Counted from the stretch's first letter, positions 50,258 through 61,600 are shown. The stretch: DNA of 64,000 bases from Gymnorhina tibicen (GCA_013399875.1 VXAZ01001725.1:581575-645574); one strand, 5' to 3'. Notes: a model not told the origin generated them from the sequence alone. Made by a program: numbers and translations.

Positions 50258-50276
50258 TGACCACTAGAGGTGGCCA
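50258..50276 (+). promoter_or_regulatory. CTCF-like motif
   Basis: TGACCACTAGAGGTGGCCA agrees with the remembered CTCF consensus at about 17 of 19 positions, but the two mismatches fall inside the GGGC core (TG instead of GC), as if one T had been inserted. It may be a weak or lost site. Confidence 0.2.
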
Positions 50277-53200
50277 GCAGTCTGTTGACTGACCCTATAA
50301 ACCATTTCCCCCATTTTTGCAACCCCATTGGGCTAGGTGTAGCAGAGGACCATGTATGTCCCTGGTCCTCTCCCATCCCTCACTCCCCTGCATGTAAAAT
50401 GATGGCGGAAACATTTTGACACTTCTCTGCCCTGCAATTTCATCCCTCTTGTGTAATTTCCAGTTTTAAGCAAAGGTAAGGAAAAGCTCACTATTTTTTT
50501 TCTCATATTTTGTTAAGCAGGCCATTTAAAAATCTTTTCCATCAGATGCAGAGGATTATCAGAATGGAGGCTTTGGGAGGAAAGTGAGTCTTGCAGCAGA
50601 GCATGTCTGTGGCCCCGCACAACTAACCAGCTGTTAGACAATTGGAATCGGGAACATTGAGCCCATGCTACTGGCTTCCTTTGGACACAATAACCCTCAG
50701 GAAGGGTAAAGATGCACAGGCTTTTTGTCTTCTGCATACGGCACAAAGGTTTAAAACTTATAAAAATGTAATTGGTGACAATGTTTCTCTCACACTGGGT
50801 CCTGAAAAGCAAATGCAACATGGCTTTGAAGGTAAACATAGACAGGCAACTCGTATTTTCTCAGTTCTTATCTTTGACTCTTTGAAAGTTAATTGTGAAA
50901 CTTGTAAGAAAGTTTAATAAAATAAATGCAGGCATGAGTATATGAGGAGATTATTATAATGATCATTATTCTGCATATATCCAATCCATTCTGCATATTT
51001 CCAGTCACCAGCAGCATTTCACAAATACTTTCCTGCCCTGCACTTTACATATACAGGTGTGCTTACACCTTATATAGACAACAATAGGGCCCAGTCTGAC
51101 ATGTGAAGCATAAGAGGAATAACAAATACATGCCTGCTTTACTTGTCTACCAGGTGGAACAAAACTTCCCTAAACATTTTTGATCAAAGGCACTTTCCGT
51201 CAAACAAATTTTTGTCTGTATTTTAAAAGTTTGACTTGACTTTTTTCTAGGTTAAGTTTGCTTTAGGGTTTTTTCCTTTTTACTGAGAGTTTAAAAATCT
51301 AATAGTCAAAATAAAATTATTTTGCTTTAGACAAATAATAAATATTTTAAGTATTTATGAGAAAAAAAATTATCAATTTTGTCAGTTCTTGTCTTAAGAT
51401 TGAAAAGATTCATCAAATAAAGAACCTGTTCTTCTCGTTGAATTTGGAAACTTTGCTACCACATTTCAGAATCCCCCATATTTAGTTTTTTGTTTTGTGT
51501 CTCATAGTCACTGGTGACTTTCTAAAAGCTTACTCTGTTGCAATCAGTAGTTAGTTCCAAAATATCTATTTTCTCTTTCTAGAAAAGTCTTTATCCCTTA
51601 AGATTTTAGGATTAAGATGTGACACATGATCAGAATCTATTTCACACAGTTTGCAACTATTCAGCAAATAAAATTACCTGAATGGATTCTTGTTAGGTTT
51701 AAATCTTACAGTTTATTGATAGCTTCACAGATTCTTAGCATTTTATGTTGGTCATACTGAAGTATTAGGAACAATTTTTATTAAAAGTGGTTGTATGGCT
51801 ATAACAAATGGACATGCATGAAGATGTGTAGTTGAGAGAGGGCCTCCAACCTTCTCACTGCCCAGAAAACCATCCAGTGAACAAAACAGGTGGAAGTGGA
51901 CAAGAAAACAAGATTTAAAGACTTCATGTTTGATGAAATCCAAGTCCCTGAAGTTCCTGGCCAGTCAGGTTCTCCCACGCTTCCTTCTGAGGGATGGATC
52001 AGCTCTCCACAAACACAGACACACACACAGAGCAAACAGCCATGAGCCTGCAGCCCCCTGTGCACAGGGAGTATGGGACATGCTGAGAGCAGCGCGGGGT
52101 GGAAGGCATCACCCAGGGCAGATGGGTGCATGCTGGCCCTGGGGGCACAGGCTGGGGGAGAGGGGAACTGAGTGGGGATTTCCAGCGCTGAGCTGGAGAA
52201 AGGCAAGAAGGAGGAAATGCTGGTTGAGCCAAGCCCTGTGGCATGACTCCCAGAAAAGGAGTCAATATCACAGGCATCTGGAGGCATCAGAGGTGGTTTT
52301 CAACAGCTGGCTTTAACAGCTGGATCTCCCTACTTTGCCGGCTGCGAGATTGCACAGTAACAGAGATGGGAGCAAATTATCTCCTGGATATCCCAAACCC
52401 ATGCGAGTTGGCCAGGCGTGACTGAAGACAGCCAGAGTAACTGGGCAGACAGGCTGATTTTTAATGGAAGTGAAACACTTGCACAGAAGTCAAGCTCACA
52501 GGCTAAGCTGGCTGTGGGCAGAGAACCACATGCTGCACTGACACAGCCCATGAGTCATGGGCAACGCTTCCACCAATGGCAGAACAGGACCTTTTTTAAT
52601 GACTCCATTAATAGGCTCCTTGCAAGATCAGACACACACACTTCTTCTTGCTCAGCCTACTTGCTCTCTGCAGGAGTATTCTTCTTATGCCCAGTGAGCT
52701 CTTAATTTGCAGTCAAGTTAAAACCTGATCTGGTTCCTTCCACTATCAAAAAATAGCAATGTCCTCTGAATTCCTTGTTGCACAGGAGAGCCAAACCTCA
52801 CCCAGATGCTGGCAGTTGCTCATTTTTGACAGCTAGTGGCTTGAAGCAAACATGCTTTGCTACCATGAGGAGCCAGATTAGGCCCAATCCTGCTAACAAC
52901 TAATACTAGACAAAGTCCTTAGTCACAGAAGTCAACAGACATAACTCATTGCAGGAAATACTACCTCTGTTAGTGCTTTGCAAAACTTTTTGCTTAGATA
53001 CTGAGATAAAGTTACAGGCATTCTTATTTAAGACTGTATTTGAGGCTATTTTGGTCTGCTTTAGTTGTTATGCCATATACAGATGAATTTATCAAGGCTT
53101 AAATTCTTTCTTCCTGAGGTGTTTGTATTCTTCTGATGCCACCTTTACAGTACAACCCACCATAACCTTCTTCACGAACATATTTTTATAATAATTTCAA

Positions 53201-53679
53201 CATGGTCTTCATTTGCAGTAGCAAAAGTTAGAAACATACACCTTACAATTTAATGAAAAAGTATTTTAATGAATTCTTGTATAAAGAGGGGAAAAGTGTT
53301 CTTAATCTTATCATTCTATATCTTCTACACCAGCAGATTTATGTTTCAAGAGGCTCAGAAGCACAAAAAGGGGGAAACCCACCAACATCTATCAAAAGAT
53401 AAAACACAAAGAAAATAATAAAAGAATAAAACAGCCATGAAGTGAAAGAATTTTTTGATTCTTGGAGAAGTAAGGAACATGAGTCAGCAGAACTGCCATC
53501 TTGGACTTCTAGAGAGCAGTTTTTGTCCTTTTTAGAGCCTGGTTGACAGTGTCCTTTGGGAGGAAGTCCTGAAGGGCAAAGTGGTCCAGGAAGGCTGGGC
53601 ATTGCTCAATAAGGAAATCTTAAAGGTACAAGAGCAGGATGACCCCATGTGCTGAAATGCAGGATGACCCTATGAGTCA

Positions 53680-53895
53680 GTGTGGAAGAAGACTGACCTG
53701 GCTGAACAGAGACCTTTGGCTGGAATTTGGTGCATAAAAATAGGAGTTTATGAGCTTTGTAAGAAGGGTCAGGCCACTCAGGAATACTACGAGGATGTCG
53801 TGAGGTTATGCAGGGAGAAAATTAAAAGGGGTAAAGCCCAACTAGAATTTCATCCGGCTACTGTTGTACAAGACAATAAAAAAATACTTCTATAA
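53680..53895 (+). pseudogene. CR1 ORF2 fragment, segment before the RT domain
   Basis: An in-frame remnant encodes the CR1 stretch between endonuclease and reverse transcriptase, including KKGQATQEYYEDVVRLCREK and a DNKK string near its end. It closes with a stop soon after position 53890, where the family continues. The ATG at 53680 is not a true start; it is simply the first methionine after upstream damage. Part of the CR1 copy at 53431-55029. Confidence 0.9.
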
Positions 53896-54003
53896 ATGAA
53901 TCAGTGGTAAAAGGAGGGCTTAAGAGAATCTCCATCCTTTACTTGGTGCAGGGAAAACAGTGTTGAAGGATGAGGAAAAGGCTGGGATAGTTAATGCTGA
54001 AGG

Positions 54004-54577
54004 TTGGCAAATGTGACACCCGTCTACAGGAAGGGCTGGAAGGAGGATCTAGGGAACTACAGGCCTGAAAGCCTGACCTTGGTGTTGGGGAAGGCTATTG
54101 AGCCGATCATCTTGAGTGCCAACACACAGCATGTACAGGACAACCAGGGGACCAGGCCCAGCCAACATGGGTTTGTGAAAGGCTGCTTGACCAACCTGAT
54201 CTCCTTCTATGACAGTGTGACCCACTCAGTGGGTGAGAGAAAGGCTGTGGATGTCTCTACACAGACTTTAGTAAAGCCTTTGGCACCATTTCCCACAGCA
54301 TTCTCCTGCAGAATTTGGCTGCTCGTGGCTTGGACTGGTGCTCTGTTCACTGGATAAAAACTGACTGGATGTCCAGGCCCAGGGGGTGGTGGGGAATGGA
54401 GTTATATCCATGGTTGTAACTCTGGGCAGTCACAAGTGTGTGCCCCAGGGCTCAGTGCTGGTGCCAGTCCTGTTTAACATCTTTATTATTTATATCTGGA
54501 CATGGGGATCAAGTGGGGATTCCTCAATCAATTTGTGGATGGCATTAAGTTGGGTGGGAGAAAGAGAAGAGCAATGA
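54004..54577 (+). pseudogene. CR1 reverse transcriptase remnant, frameshifted, catalytic site lost
   Basis: The first part reads ANVTPVYRKG, then EDLGNYRPESLTLV and QDNQG, the N-terminal RT fingers of CR1. At about 54250-54290, the position of motif A (family: an LDFSKAFDT-like string), one base has been lost, so the frame shifts, and the FDT codon is now FGT. Palm sequence resumes in another frame with PQGSVLVPVLFNIFI (about 54440-54487). The FADD catalytic box reads FVDG (about 54531-54542), so the second aspartate is gone. The element could not make a working polymerase. Confidence 0.9.
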
Positions 54578-54601
54578 TAAGGTGGTGAGATAAGGTGGTG
54601 C

Positions 54602-55029
54602 GGGACCTGGAACATAAATCTTACAAGGAGTGGCTGAGTGAGCTGGGGGTGTTTAGCCTGGAGAAAAGGAGGCTCAAAGAGGACCTTATCATTCTCCACA
54701 ACTACCTGAAAGGAGGCTGTAGCCAGGTGCAGGTTGGTCTCTTCTCCGAAGTGAAAAGCCACGGGACAACAGGAAGTGGCCTCAGGCTGCACCAGGGAAG
54801 GTTTAGATTGGATATCAGGAAAAATTTATTCTCAGAAAGTGTTGCGAAGCATCACAACAGGCTTCCCAGGGAAGTGGTGAAGTCACCATTCCTGAAGGTA
54901 TTTCAAAGATGTGTAGATGTGGCACTTAAGGACATGGTTTAGTGGTGAACTTGGAAGTGCTGGATTAATGGTTGTAGTCCATGATCTTAGGGGTCTTTTC
55001 CAACTTAAACAATTTTATAATTCTATGAA
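54602..55029 (+). mobile_element. CR1 3' part: C-terminal coding remnant and 3' UTR
   Basis: The end of ORF2 is recognisable (GGCTGAGTGAGCTGGGG, GAAAAGGAGGCTCAAAG, ACAACTACCTGAAAGGAGGC, GGTTTAGATTGGATATCAGG), then CAGGCTTCCCAGGGAAGTGG and the UTR through TTAATGGTTG to AGGGGTCTTTTCCAACTTAAAC. The terminal repeat is short. An open frame runs 54595-54942. No target-site duplication was seen, as is usual for CR1. Confidence 0.93.
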
Positions 55030-57640
55030 AACAGTGAAAATCACAGCATCTTAGTGCATTAAAAGCTGTGTAAGTTACCAGAGACTGCAACACATTATGG
55101 CAATAGTTTTATCAAAACACAGGTAAACGCTTTGCACAAATTAAAGTGATCTTCAACTTTTTCTCTTCTCATTTTTCTCCACCCTGCCCTATTATGAAGG
55201 ATTTTATGTCTTAGGTACTTCTTTCTAAAGCAGAGCTCATTGTGCAAGGACACACATACACATATATAGATACAGAAGCATAAAAGTCTACCTCTCATGT
55301 CAGAGAGCACTGTGTACCTACCCATTCAGCCTTGGGAATGAGGGCCACCCTCTGACAGGGGTAATGACAACAAGTATGGTATGGAAAAGCTACCCTAACA
55401 GTGTGATGGTGGGGAGATAGAGCTTCAGCCCAGGACTCTCAGCCCTGAATAAACTAGGGAAGCTCTTCCTAGGCTGATATTTGCATGCCTTCTCTAAGAG
55501 TGACCACAAACCCCTTGTCCAATTTTAACCATGAGTTTTTGCAGGATGACCAGGCCCAAGTGTCTCCCAGTCACTCAGGCAGATGCTCCTGGGCAGTGTG
55601 AGGGCTTTTTGAACTCCACGTTTTTCAGAAAGAATTGTTCTTTCAGGTTAAAGAAGTCTACATCTCGGGGACTATTGAGCTTCCCAAGAAAGCTCCCATC
55701 CTTGCAAGCTTCTTTTTTTTCAGTCTGAGCTTGTACCTGCACTGCTTTGGTGGATATTCCTGGAGGGCTGGTGATGTCCAGCCCTTCCTTGGGCATCACC
55801 TCTGTTTTCTCCGTTAGGCCTGGTGAAACCTACCACGGATGTCCCCGGTGTTACTGGGCAGGGCTGTGTGTGCTCCTCTGTCCATCAGCATCCCAGGGCA
55901 AGGGCAGCTCTCCTGAGGCTCCTGGCTCAGCTGGCCACGCTCCCTCAAAGGGCAGGGCCCTGGTAGAGGAGCTCTCCACCACAGCAAGAGGGGAAAGCAC
56001 AGGCACCCAACCTCACACGCTTCCTAGTTGTAAAAGTCACAAGCCATTTTATTAGGCTTTTTTTTCTTCCCTTTTTCTCACCCTGTGGTTACAGCAGCCC
56101 TGGATAAGATGGGGTAATTAAGTATCAAGGTTACCAACCCTCCCACCTCCACTGATAAACCTCCCACCCCTGCCTAGACACGCTCTCTGACATCTCATAG
56201 CCCAGTATCCTCTTGATCCTTTGGCTAAACAACAGACCTTCACTATCACTCAGGAAGCTGAGCCTTTGAACTCAAACCGTGTATGTTTAAGGTGGGGAAA
56301 ACCATATCTCTATGTACGGAAAGAGACCAAGTTTTTTGGTGTTTTTTTTTTCCCCGTCAGTAGCAGTTAAGCAGTTTTAAGGTCTGATTAAAACAGGAGG
56401 AAACAGAAAATCCTGGAAAATTTCAGGTTGGATTACTTCTCTGCAGTAAGAGGAAGAATCCTAAAATAGAAAGGACACCTGAGTACCATCAAATATTCTG
56501 TAGTTTTGGCTCAGAGCATTTGCAGTCACTGAGATAATAACTTGCCTTTCTGCACTGCTACTTTTTAACTCCTGCACATACAGCTACTGAAGACAAAAAC
56601 AGATGTATGCACACATACAAATAACAGTGACCTAATATCATCACCTGAATGAAATCAAGTACTTCATGTAAAGATTTTTGACATGATTTTATTGTATTAC
56701 TTGCCTTTTTTTTTTCCCCAACAGTACACAACTGATATTTTAAGAAGGATCTCTTTAAATATACTGGAGCACATTTAAAAGGCTGACAAGTTGTATTTGA
56801 GGTTTTCAAAAGAAATAATTTTTGAGTAGAGCTACCTTTTTTGGCATAAAGCAATTGGAAAGTACCATAGATATCTCAATAAAACACATCAAAAGTAACT
56901 TTCTATAGCTTGTTTTGACATGTCCACTTGTGGGTTGTATCAACTTTAACTAAACATCATTTTTTTTCCTCTGTCAGTACAAACCATTAAAAACATTCAA
57001 CAGAGAAAACAAATAGAAATAACCCAGTCCTGTGTTTGCCTATTTTCAAATAAAAGGAGATACAGAAAGGAGTGGTCACTGCAGTTGAAAGTGCATTTTT
57101 CTGATTCATATATTTGCTGTAACTATTTGCATAGGATTTAAATGTCTAAGAAAAATGCCCAACCATTTTATAGAGAATGCTGCATTTGAGAAACCTGAAA
57201 ATGCTAATCTGATTTCATATTTACAAAGGTTTGTTTACTGTATGCGTGATCAATTCACCAAATGACAGCAAACTTTGGTAAATACAGTTTTGATGCTGAG
57301 ACTCTTTGACCTTTTTACGGAGGAATAGAAAGCTTATCTGCTCTAGAACCAATCCTAAAGGAGCACATTGTGCTGATTTCATTTGAGATCTTATCCTTTC
57401 TCTCCCTTTCCTTCTCTCTCTTTTTCTCCACCCTCCCTTCCTATGAACACTGAATGCTAAGTAATTTCCTTGTCAAGGTTGCTTATCAGGACTAGATTTA
57501 CACTTGATATCATTTTGTAAGCATGTAGCAAATGGTTCATACATTAAGAGAAAAAGGGAGCAGACAGTGTTTGTGTCTGAGGAGGAAACGAATCTCAAAA
57601 AAAAAAAGGCTGTTAATTAATATCCTAATAAAAAATAAAT
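55030..57640. other. Non-coding DNA, no gene seen
   Basis: Follows the CR1. A GC-richer, CpG-poor patch lies at 55740-56030 with overlapping open frames that show no domain. A pyrimidine-rich tract (57392-57443) is not followed by a usable acceptor. From about 57190 the sequence becomes CpG-retaining and rich in transcription-factor-like strings (GCGTGATCAATTC, TTTACGG), leading into the candidate exons at 57.7-58.6 kb. Confidence 0.6.
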
Positions 57641-58010
57641 AAAAGATCATTCAATCACAGAACACACCTAGGAAACAAGCAACAAAATTAAGTCTAAAAA
57701 TAGGCCTGCATGCTCTTTATTTATCCTGAACACTCAGAGGCACTTACTGTTCAGTGACGGAGTGCAGGTAAGTTAAATGCACGATGGAGGATCTTTCCTT
57801 AACCCCCCAGAAAATTAATCGCAAAAAAAAATTGTTGAAAACATTTCAGTGCATCAGCGTCCTGCCTCTTCCACAGCGATGTTTAAAATTACAGTGCTTG
57901 TCTTACAAGAGAAAAACATATTTAAGGCTTCATTGTGCCTAATGCCAGGTAATCACTTGCAAAGGCTGTGGGCGATCAGGTTGGAGTGAGCCGGAGGGAA
58001 GGACTGGGAG
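57640..58010. promoter_or_regulatory. Candidate conserved element around a possible microexon
   Basis: Seven or more CpG steps are kept between 57755 and 57995 (GACGG, CACGATGG, ATCGC, AGCGTCC, AGCGATG, GGCGATC, CCGGAG) in AT-rich DNA. TAAT-type strings (TTAATTAATATCC, AAATTAATCGC) are frequent, and an RBFOX-like TGCATG sits at 57707-57712. The texture is that of a conserved intronic or enhancer element. Its role as flank of an alternative exon is inference. Confidence 0.3.
57738..57767 (+). other. Possible 30-nt microexon
   Basis: A pyrimidine-containing stretch ending ATTTATCCTGAACACTCAG provides an acceptor at 57736-57737. Thirty bases later a perfect 5' splice consensus, CAG/GTAAGT, occurs at 57765-57773. 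The enclosed 30 nt are a multiple of three and open in the frame RHLLFSDGVQ, which is phase-compatible with the candidate exon at 58496. TGCATG and TGC strings upstream are the kind of motifs linked to RBFOX- and SRRM4-regulated neuronal microexons. CAGGTAAGT also arises by chance (it occurs again at 23050), so this is a candidate only. Confidence 0.2.
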
Positions 58011-58271
58011 ATGATCTGTACCGACTGGGCTTAAAGTTTCAGTTTAAGGATTCCTATATTTTCAGTGATTTTGCTGGAGGGAGAGAGAGCCCAAAGCTTA
58101 TTCCAGGCAGGTAGAAGTGTAAGCTTTGGCCAGCACCCACAATAAATGCAGCAGTAACATCTGCTTTAGTGCCTGAAAATGAGAACCACAGTTGTTTTCT
58201 ACATGACCCCAAATGAAGAATTCCAAGTCCTGTGTTACAAAGAGATGAATCCGTAACACATTACTACTGAA

Positions 58272-58304
58272 TTACACTAATGTAACCCACATTACATTAA
58301 TGTA
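58272..58304. repeat. Pair of related palindromes TTACANNNNTGTAA and TACATTAATGTA
   Basis: TTACACTAATGTAA (58272-58285) has 5-bp arms, and TACATTAATGTA (58293-58304) is perfectly self-complementary over 12 bases. The two look like a local duplication of one palindromic unit about 20 bp apart. Confidence 0.8.
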
Positions 58305-58495
58305 TGTGTTAAAACCTATCACTGAATAAGAACACCCATAGTGTTTTTTTCATTATTGAGTCCCAAAATGCATCACAAGCATTTTGATAAAGGTATAGGA
58401 ATGCATCATATTGGGTTAGGCTAAATGATAAATGCATGACACATTATTGCATTAAATGCCCATTGTTTTGCTTTCCTTCTGTGGTTCCTGCACAG

Positions 58496-58604
58496 GACTA
58501 CCAGGCAGCCAGTTCCTCCACAGGCATGAAACCGTTTAATGTGCCCATTTTTGGGGACAGCACACTTGGAAGCAATGCTCTCCTGTCCTCTGTGCTTAAC
58601 CCTG
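58496..58604 (+). CDS. Possible internal coding exon, 109 nt, protein not recognised
   Basis: A good acceptor (TTGTTTTGCTTTCCTTCTGT, then GGTTCCTGCACAG ending at 58495) and a good donor (CCTG/GTGAGTG, exon end 58604) bracket 109 nt that are open in one frame. The peptide starts DYQAASSSTG, continues MKPFNVPIFGDS and ends ALLSSVLNP. The exon would begin in phase 0 and end with one extra base. Third-position GC is 20 of 36 codons, clearly above the AT-rich flanks. The peptide is Ser/Ala-rich in its first part, with no domain, signal peptide or membrane segment, as expected for a disordered part of a larger protein. The same frame stays open beyond both splice sites (58436-58732), so the open frame itself is weak evidence. 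If real, the other exons lie outside the window or were not recognised. Confidence 0.35.
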
Positions 58605-61600
58605 GTGAGTGCCTCAAGGGCTCAGATTGTCTGAAGCCATTCAGGGCACCAGGTTCCCTTCACTGGCTTTGGTTAAACAAGCAAAACTGCAGTGATCTCA
58701 CCTTGTCTTCAGATGTGATTGTCAGTGGGTGAGAGGGACCTAGCGGCAAATGGCAGCCAATTCCTGCAGCATTACAGATCTTTGTAGAAGACGTCTTCTT
58801 TGCCATACAACACTGAAATCCTAATTTTTCCTAGCTTATGTGCTACAGCCTGGCAGAAAGGGAAGTGTAGATCTAGTTTTCACTTCTTTTCTGATCTCTT
58901 GCTCTTCTCTCAACCTACTCCCCACTTTCTCTCCTGCAACCTGCAGTACTTCCTGATTCTCATCATTACACCACTACTCTTTAGTGATGTGTTTTTGTTT
59001 TTACCCACTTTCTTCTGCCTTTTACTCATTTTCCCTTCTCTTTCCACAGCTGTTCTTTCAGCCAAGTCTCATCCCTTTCTTCTTCTTGTGGACTGACTCA
59101 GATGGGAACCAGAGGATGAAAATCGTTCCCAGGGAAGGTGCAGAAACCCAGGGATCTCATACTCTGTTAAAAAGAAGTTGCAGCAATGCAAGATTTCCAG
59201 TGTCTTCTCCATTAAATCTCCCAAGGCAATTCCACGAGTCAGGCGGAAGGAAGGTAGCCATGACAACTGAAGGCTTAATAGTATCTGGTGCCTTCTGCTG
59301 ATGAGCCTCTTCCTGACCCCAGAGCAGAAACTAAAGATGCCATCTCCAAGGGGATGCATATCCTCCACTATGACCCAAGGATTAGAACAGAAAAGGAACA
59401 AATCTGGCATAAAGAGCATTATTTTGAAAGCAAGTCAAATAAGTTAAGATACAACATGAATCATAAACTGAAAAGGTGATATCATGCCCCATTCAGATCC
59501 CAGACAGAAGTAGAGGTTTAGCTTAGACTATCTAGACTAAATATATAACTCAGTATTTGTGTCTGTCCCTCTCAGGTGACTGGACAAGTATCCAGTCTCT
59601 GTCAGATTAGAAACTCAGCCTCACCACCAATCTCTTCAACGCAGATGACACTGAAGGTACCAATTCTCAAGCAAAGGGCCATTGCACACGATCTGATTAC
59701 ACTCCCTCATGGCCCTTCATAAAGAGTGAATGTGATATTGCAGAACGAGATCTACGGTGTGGTTACCTTAGAAGAAGGGCAACATGAAAACTGAAGGACT
59801 GAAAGTAAGTCAAACAACAGACCTCACCAGTGGGACACTGCTTGCTTCACAGAGACTGTGTGAATTCCCAGCCATTCCCCTCTTCCTTGCCAAACTTTGT
59901 TAGTCTGTAGTAACACTGTAGGGTCATGTAGTGCCAGATATGACCCTAGTGTGTTGCTGTGATGCAGCCTGACTGATCAGAGCCCCAAGACGCACACCAA
60001 GAGAAGGTAGGCTGTGGTTCCATGAGGCAAACCAAGGCAAGAAGCCAATCGCTCCTTAATATGATTGACTTCTACTAGTGGACTTCAGTCACTGAGGATG
60101 GAAAATAGACTAAGCAAGAGAAGAAACTTTATTTTTTAATAGCTCGATTAAGTTGTGTATGATTTAAGATGCTTCTGACAAGAAATGCACTTAGGAGCTC
60201 TACTATTACATCACACCAAGCAGCAATGGGATAAAGGTTAAAGTACTTAACTTCCAAAATAGTACAGAGCCAAGATCAATCAAGTGGGAACAAGTCCTGT
60301 CTAACATGTCTGCCCATCTTCTTAATAGTAGAGTGGTACATAGTGCAAAATCAGATTCTCCCAGTTAATTTAGAGTGTGGCACTGGCACTGTGCCATATA
60401 CTGCCCATGGTAATTTCTGAACCTTATAGTAGGAAGCCAGATAAATCCATGGTTGGTCAGCTGTGATTTTAATTATGATTTCAAAATGATTCAAGTGAGA
60501 ACTTATGTGTTCAGGACTCAGTTTCCTACCTATAATGAAAAAAACATTGCACAAATTCTAAATAACCCTTTGTTGCCACTTTCTTCAGGAGGCACCCACA
60601 TTTCATTGATTTTGCCTCCTGATATCTGGGCATTTCTTAGTGATTCAGAGGTCACCTTTCCATAGATTAAAATCCCTGAACTCACTTTTCAGTAACATCT
60701 GCTACTTCATGTTTATGAGCGAAGCCTTCAGAAGGTCCCATTCAGAGGTTTCCTTCACTCTGTGTTATAGAAGCTTCCCTTGTGGTCAGTCACGTAAGGA
60801 CAGCCACACTACCAACACCTACTCTAGCAAATTCAGCTGGATAGGGAACATTTCTGGGCCCCAAGGCCAACAGCACTGCCCATCCTGCTTTCCATGAAGG
60901 CAGAGTCTTCCCTCCAAACAGGTGGCCACATTGAAACTGCCCGTCGGGAATAACTGCTGGTCTGCACAACCCAAACCATTCCTGTGCACGTCCTTGGTAA
61001 CAAAGCTTTCCCACTGCTGGCCCAGGTCAAACTCATACCAGGGACAAGAATAATAAATTAACAGCCCTCCTGCCTGTGTCCTGGCCTGCCTAGATCCCTA
61101 GGAAAGAGCCTAAGAAACAAAGTACAACATAGTGTTACCATGTAATCTGATCTCCAGTTCTGGCAATCAGTAGATAAAGATTTCCATTAACCGGATTTGC
61201 ACATGTATCACCAGTTTTAATAGCCATCACTCTCCACTTTGTGTCATTTGGAATTTTTCTAGCCTTTTTGAACTTACTGCATTTCCACACTCCACCACAT
61301 CCTGTAGCAACAGGTTAGTATGGTTCTATTGTGCAAAAAAATCTTCCTTCTACAATGTTGAACCTGCTGCCATTATGAAAATAGTGACTCATCATTTCCT
61401 CTTTCTCTTCATCACAGCATTCATGTATGTTTAGATCTCTTATCATATATCTTCTCTTGTCCAAATTAAAGGAACCTTGTCTATTCAGCCTCTGCTTGTA
61501 TGCAAGCTGTTTGATCGCTCCAGTAAGTCTTACTCCTTTTCTTATTACCTTGGAAGGGGAGCTACCAGAAGTTCATGCACTACACAAGATATAGAAGTGT

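Larger units (their letters stand above)
34720..53430. other. Non-coding DNA, no gene seen
   Basis: Nearly 19 kb in which no gene can be supported. The longest open frames (51799-52287 minus, 42879-43319 minus, 37249-37635 plus, 35322-35702 plus) lie mainly in locally GC-richer or repeat-bearing DNA where stop codons are rarer, and show no domain. GC-richer but CpG-poor patches occur at 39160-39440, 42290-42500 and 52040-52240, and are not CpG islands. Perfect palindromes at 37761 and 38732 and three CpG-retaining patches at 40.8, 41.4 and 49.5 kb are listed separately. Confidence 0.65.
53431..55029 (+). mobile_element. CR1 LINE copy, 5'-truncated, internally deleted
   Basis: About 1.6 kb follows the CR1 ORF2 and 3' UTR from the end of the endonuclease domain to the terminal ATTCTATG repeat (TTTTATAATTCTATG at about 55013-55027). 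Recognisable steps are GCCATCTTGGACTTC (about 53496), CTGAACAGAGACCTTTGGCTGG (about 53702), CAGGCCACTCAGGAATACTAC, GGGAACTACAGGCCTG and the 3' UTR ACATGGTTTAGTGGTGAACTTGG. Two internal deletions are evident, near 53997-54003 (loss of the segment leading into the reverse transcriptase domain) and near 54560-54601 (loss of the thumb-side coding part). Tandem duplications occur at 53634-53674 and 54576-54600. It is dead. The upstream border near 53431 is approximate. Confidence 0.97.

Noticed and set aside
51799..52287. Longest open frame of the window, 162 codons on the minus strand
   Set aside because: It lies in a GC-richer patch with few stops, includes a translated CA-type repeat (a run of alternating Cys and Val), has competing frames on both strands and no recognisable domain.
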